From: Paracoccus contaminans
GTDB lineage: Bacteria > Pseudomonadota > Alphaproteobacteria > Rhodobacterales > Rhodobacteraceae
Length of the DNA stretch: 64,000 nt
Direction of reading: 5' to 3'
Assembly (NCBI RefSeq): GCF_002105555.1
Contig: NZ_CP020612.1
Location: 2,286,001-2,350,000, forward strand
This document shows, in pieces, positions 61,658 through 64,000 of this stretch. The position numbers and the translations under genes are program-made. The notes under the pieces are model-generated. The model searched no databases and had not been told where the DNA came from. It saw only the letters and a list, made by a program, of their open reading frames with translations. Numbering within the stretch: position 1 is the first letter of the stretch; every line of letters begins with the position of its first letter.

Positions 61658-63022
61658 ATGACCATCCTTCACGCCGATCAGGCGCTGCTGCCCGATGGCT
61701 GGGCGCAGGACGTGCGGGTGCGCATTGATGGCTCGGGCCGTATCGCCGAGGTGGCGGCGGGCGGCGCCGACGGGGGCGGCGCCGACATGCGCGTGGGCGT
61801 GCTGCTGCCCGCGCCGGCCAACAGCCATTCCCATGCCTTCCAGCGCGCCATGGCCGGCCTGACCGAGCGGCGGGGCGAGGGCGCCGACAGCTTCTGGACC
61901 TGGCGCAGCCTGATGTATCGCTTTCTCGAGGCGATCGACCCCGATCAGGTGCAGGCGATCGCCGCCTTCGTGCAGATGGAAATGCTCGAGGCGGGCTTTG
62001 CCACGAATGTCGAATTCCACTATCTGCACCACCGTCCCGGCGGCGCCCCCTATGACGACCCGGCCGAGATGTCGGCCCGCATCGCCGCGGCCGCCGCGCA
62101 GTCGGGCATCGGGCTGACGCTGCTGCCGGTGCTGTATCGGTTCGGCGGTTGCGACGGGCGGCCGCTGGCCGGGGGGCAGCTGCGGTTCGGCAACGACCCG
62201 GACGGCTTTGCGCGGCTGATCGAGGGGGCGTGGGCCGCGCTGCGCGGTCTGCCGGACGCGCGGCTGGGCGTTGCGCCCCATTCCCTGCGCGCGGTCGGGT
62301 GCGGCGATTTCGCGGCGCTTGCCGCGCTGACCGACGGCCCGATCCACATGCATCTGGCCGAGCAGCAGCCCGAGGTTGACGAGGTGCAGGCCGCCTATGG
62401 CGCCCGCCCGGTCGAATGGGCGCTGGACAATCTGGACCTGTCGGCGCGCTGGTGCCTGATCCACCTGACGCAGATGACCCCGGCCGAAACGACGGCGCTG
62501 GCCCGCACCGGCGCTGTGGCCGGCCTCTGCCCGCTGACCGAGGCGAGCCTCGGCGACGGCATCTTTGACGGGGTGCGCTGGATGGGGGCGGGGGGCGCGA
62601 TCTCGCTGGGCTCGGACAGCAATATCCGGATCGCCCTTGCCGAGGAGCTGCGCCAGCTGGAAACCACGCAGCGCCTGCGCGATCACAGCCGCGCGGCGCT
62701 GGCAACGGCCGATCTGTCCACCGGGCGGCGCATCTTTCAGGCAGCGGCGGCGGGCGGGGCGCAGGCGGCGGGCCGCGGGGCAGGGACCATCGCCGAAGGC
62801 CAGGCGGCCGACCTGCTGGCGCTGGACATGGGCCATCCCGATCTCGAAGGGCTGAAGGGGGATCTGATCCTCGACAGCTTTGCCATGGCCGGGGGCAACC
62901 GGATGGTGGCCGATGTCTGGGCGGGCGGGCGGCACATGGTCCGCGGCGGCCGCCATACTGGGCGAGAGGCGATCACCGAGGCCTATCGGCGCGCCGTGCG
63001 GGGCCTGCGCGCCAGCGTCTGA
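61658..63022 (+). CDS. hutF: Formimidoylglutamate deiminase
   Basis: A 454-residue amidohydrolase that converts N-formimidoyl-L-glutamate to N-formyl-L-glutamate and ammonia, the alternative lower hut branch. Motifs are LPAPANSHSHAFQRAMAGLT, NVEFHYLHH, MHLAEQQPEVDEVQAAYG and SLGSDSNIRIALAEELR. Its last base abuts the last base of hutC on the other strand, with no spacer. No hutG (formylglutamate amidohydrolase) gene is in the window; it must lie elsewhere. Confidence 0.95.
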   Translation: MTILHADQALLPDGWAQDVRVRIDGSGRIAEVAAGGADGGGADMRVGVLLPAPANSHSHAFQRAMAGLTERRGEGADSFWTWRSLMYRFLEAIDPDQVQAIAAFVQMEMLEAGFATNVEFHYLHHRPGGAPYDDPAEMSARIAAAAAQSGIGLTLLPVLYRFGGCDGRPLAGGQLRFGNDPDGFARLIEGAWAALRGLPDARLGVAPHSLRAVGCGDFAALAALTDGPIHMHLAEQQPEVDEVQAAYGARPVEWALDNLDLSARWCLIHLTQMTPAETTALARTGAVAGLCPLTEASLGDGIFDGVRWMGAGGAISLGSDSNIRIALAEELRQLETTQRLRDHSRAALATADLSTGRRIFQAAAAGGAQAAGRGAGTIAEGQAADLLALDMGHPDLEGLKGDLILDSFAMAGGNRMVADVWAGGRHMVRGGRHTGREAITEAYRRAVRGLRASV

Positions 63023-63715
63023 TCAATAGCGCGTCGTCAGCCGGTGCCCTTCGCGATAGATCAGGCGCACCAGGGTGACGGGCTGGCGCTGCCATTCGGT
63101 GCGCCGGTCGATGCAGAACAGGGCCGTGCCGGGCTCGCAGGCCAGATGCGCCGACTGCGCCGCGCTGGCGGCGACGGCGGAAAAGCCGATCTCGGCGCTG
63201 GTGAAGGGGATCTTGCTCACCAGCCATTCGTTCGGGCCCTGGGCCGAGAAATCGGCCTCGGCCGCGTCGGGTGCGGCGGCCAGGTTGATCCAGCGGTCCT
63301 CGAGCTGATAGGGCGCGCCATCGGCGAAATGCAGGCACAGCAGATGGCGCAGCCGGGCTGCCGGCCCGATTCGCAGGGCGGCCGCCACCCCGGCCGGGGG
63401 ATCGGCGATGTCCGAGGCCAGCAGGCGATAGGAATAGGCCGCGCCGAGCGTCGTGATCTCGTCCCGCACCAGGGGGATCTGGAACCGGGCCGAACGCAGC
63501 GGCGCGGCCCGCACACGGGTTCCCGCCTTGCGGCGGCGTTCGATCAGCCCGTCGGCCACCAGCTCGCGCATCGCTCGGCCGACCGTCGTCCGGGCGACCC
63601 CATAGGCCCCGGCAAGGTCCACCTCGTCCGGCAGGCGCCCGCCGGGCGGCCATTCGCCATGCTGGATGCGGCGCAGGAGATCGGCCTTGATCGCTTTGAA
63701 GGTGGCAGGCGGCAT
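63023..63715 (-). CDS. hutC: GntR-family histidine utilization repressor
   Basis: A 230-residue HutC/FarR-subfamily GntR regulator. Residues 1-70 are the winged HTH (IQHGEWPPGGRLPDEVDLAG, YGVARTTVGRAMRELVADGL); the C-terminal UTRA domain contains LLCLHFADGAPYQLEDRWIN and EWLVSKIPFTSAEIGFSAVA, typical of urocanate-responsive HutC. It is transcribed convergently with hutF and should repress the hut operons until urocanate accumulates. Confidence 0.93.
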   Translation of the reverse strand: MPPATFKAIKADLLRRIQHGEWPPGGRLPDEVDLAGAYGVARTTVGRAMRELVADGLIERRRKAGTRVRAAPLRSARFQIPLVRDEITTLGAAYSYRLLASDIADPPAGVAAALRIGPAARLRHLLCLHFADGAPYQLEDRWINLAAAPDAAEADFSAQGPNEWLVSKIPFTSAEIGFSAVAASAAQSAHLACEPGTALFCIDRRTEWQRQPVTLVRLIYREGHRLTTRY

Positions 63716-64000
63716 GGTCCGGATCGGCGCAGGGGTCGGGGAGGCCGATCATAGGGGACTGGCCGACTTGCACAATGTCCCCCGGCCCAGTGCCGCCGCC
63801 CGGCCCTGATGCGCCCGTCCTGCCGGCCCCTGCCTGCCGCCCTGAAGCTGCCGGCCCTGCCTTGCCGGGCCGCTCGCGCTGTGGTGCGCCGAGCGCCCCG
63901 TTCCCGCCCGGCGGCCCTGATTCGGGGCTGTTGCCCGCCATATCGGGGGGCGTCGCGCCTTGCGCGCCGGTTCCGTCCATCCCATAAGCATGGCGGGGGC
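63716..64000. other. No gene recognised at the right edge
   Basis: The final 285 bases upstream of hutC are Pro/Gly/Ala-codon-rich DNA without a supported gene. Open frames exist on both strands but have no recognisable sequence. The hutC promoter should lie here; I could not fix its elements. Confidence 0.4.

Noticed and set aside
63749..63991. Short open frames at the right edge on both strands
   Set aside because: They are Pro/Ala/Gly-rich products of GC skew without start signals or domains.

Overview
The window reads as a chromosomal segment of a high-GC alphaproteobacterium, most likely Rhodobacterales and close to Paracoccus. The basis is the type of tail genes (relatives of the Rhodobacter gene transfer agent), the EnvZ-like kinase, Lon, a divergent HU protein and a complete hut regulon. 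About 44.5 kb of stacked mobile DNA lies to the left of about 19.5 kb of ordinary chromosome.

Layout. (1) 1-7812, plus strand: late end of a siphovirus-type prophage with a GTA-like tail (DUF2163, NlpC/P60 peptidase, very large TIM-barrel tail hub, DUF2793 fibre), then a lysis cassette (small membrane protein, M15 endolysin, nested spanin pair). (2) 7889-17522: a seven-gene defence cassette. Vsr and a 5-methylcytosine methyltransferase are divergent. They are followed by a tightly overlapping operon encoding an HTH-Z1 helicase fusion, a PD-(D/E)XK protein, a GHKL/MORC-type ATPase and two proteins of unknown function. A strong promoter embedded in a palindrome drives this operon. (3) 17575-19434: one island-type HTH-like gene and a non-coding stretch. 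(4) 19435-37175, minus strand: a defective prophage with a Mu-type head module and a long receptor-binding module. It has a 5'-truncated portal gene, three apparent frameshifts and no visible terminase, tape measure or transposase. A perfect 28-bp direct repeat brackets it. (5) 37239-37859: an HMCES/YedK gene. (6) 37914-44497: a 6.6-kb integrative mobilizable element inserted in the 3' end of tRNA-Asn. It carries a tyrosine recombinase, a RepL-like protein with iteron-like dyads, a MobV-like relaxase with a candidate oriT, and a PvuII-type restriction-modification system with canonical C-boxes. (7) 44481-64000: tRNA-Asn, a LACTB2-like hydrolase, an EnvZ-like kinase, lon, an HU-like gene, tRNA-Val, a three-gene phage or GTA-like surface module, a polar amino-acid ABC transporter and hutD/U/H/I/F/C.

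How the parts relate. The window holds two independent DNA-modification-linked defence systems: the MORC/Z1/Dcm/Vsr cassette and the PvuII-like system. The first sits beside prophage lysis genes as cargo; the second is inside the tRNA-Asn element. The second prophage may carry counter-defence (an Acb2/Tad1-like small protein) and a nuclease-like domain on a head protein. The chromosomal end is metabolically coherent: the ABC transporter probably imports histidine, HutH-HutU-HutI-HutF degrade it through the formimidoylglutamate deiminase branch, and HutC probably represses the locus. All family assignments come from reading motifs in the sequence; no database search was run.
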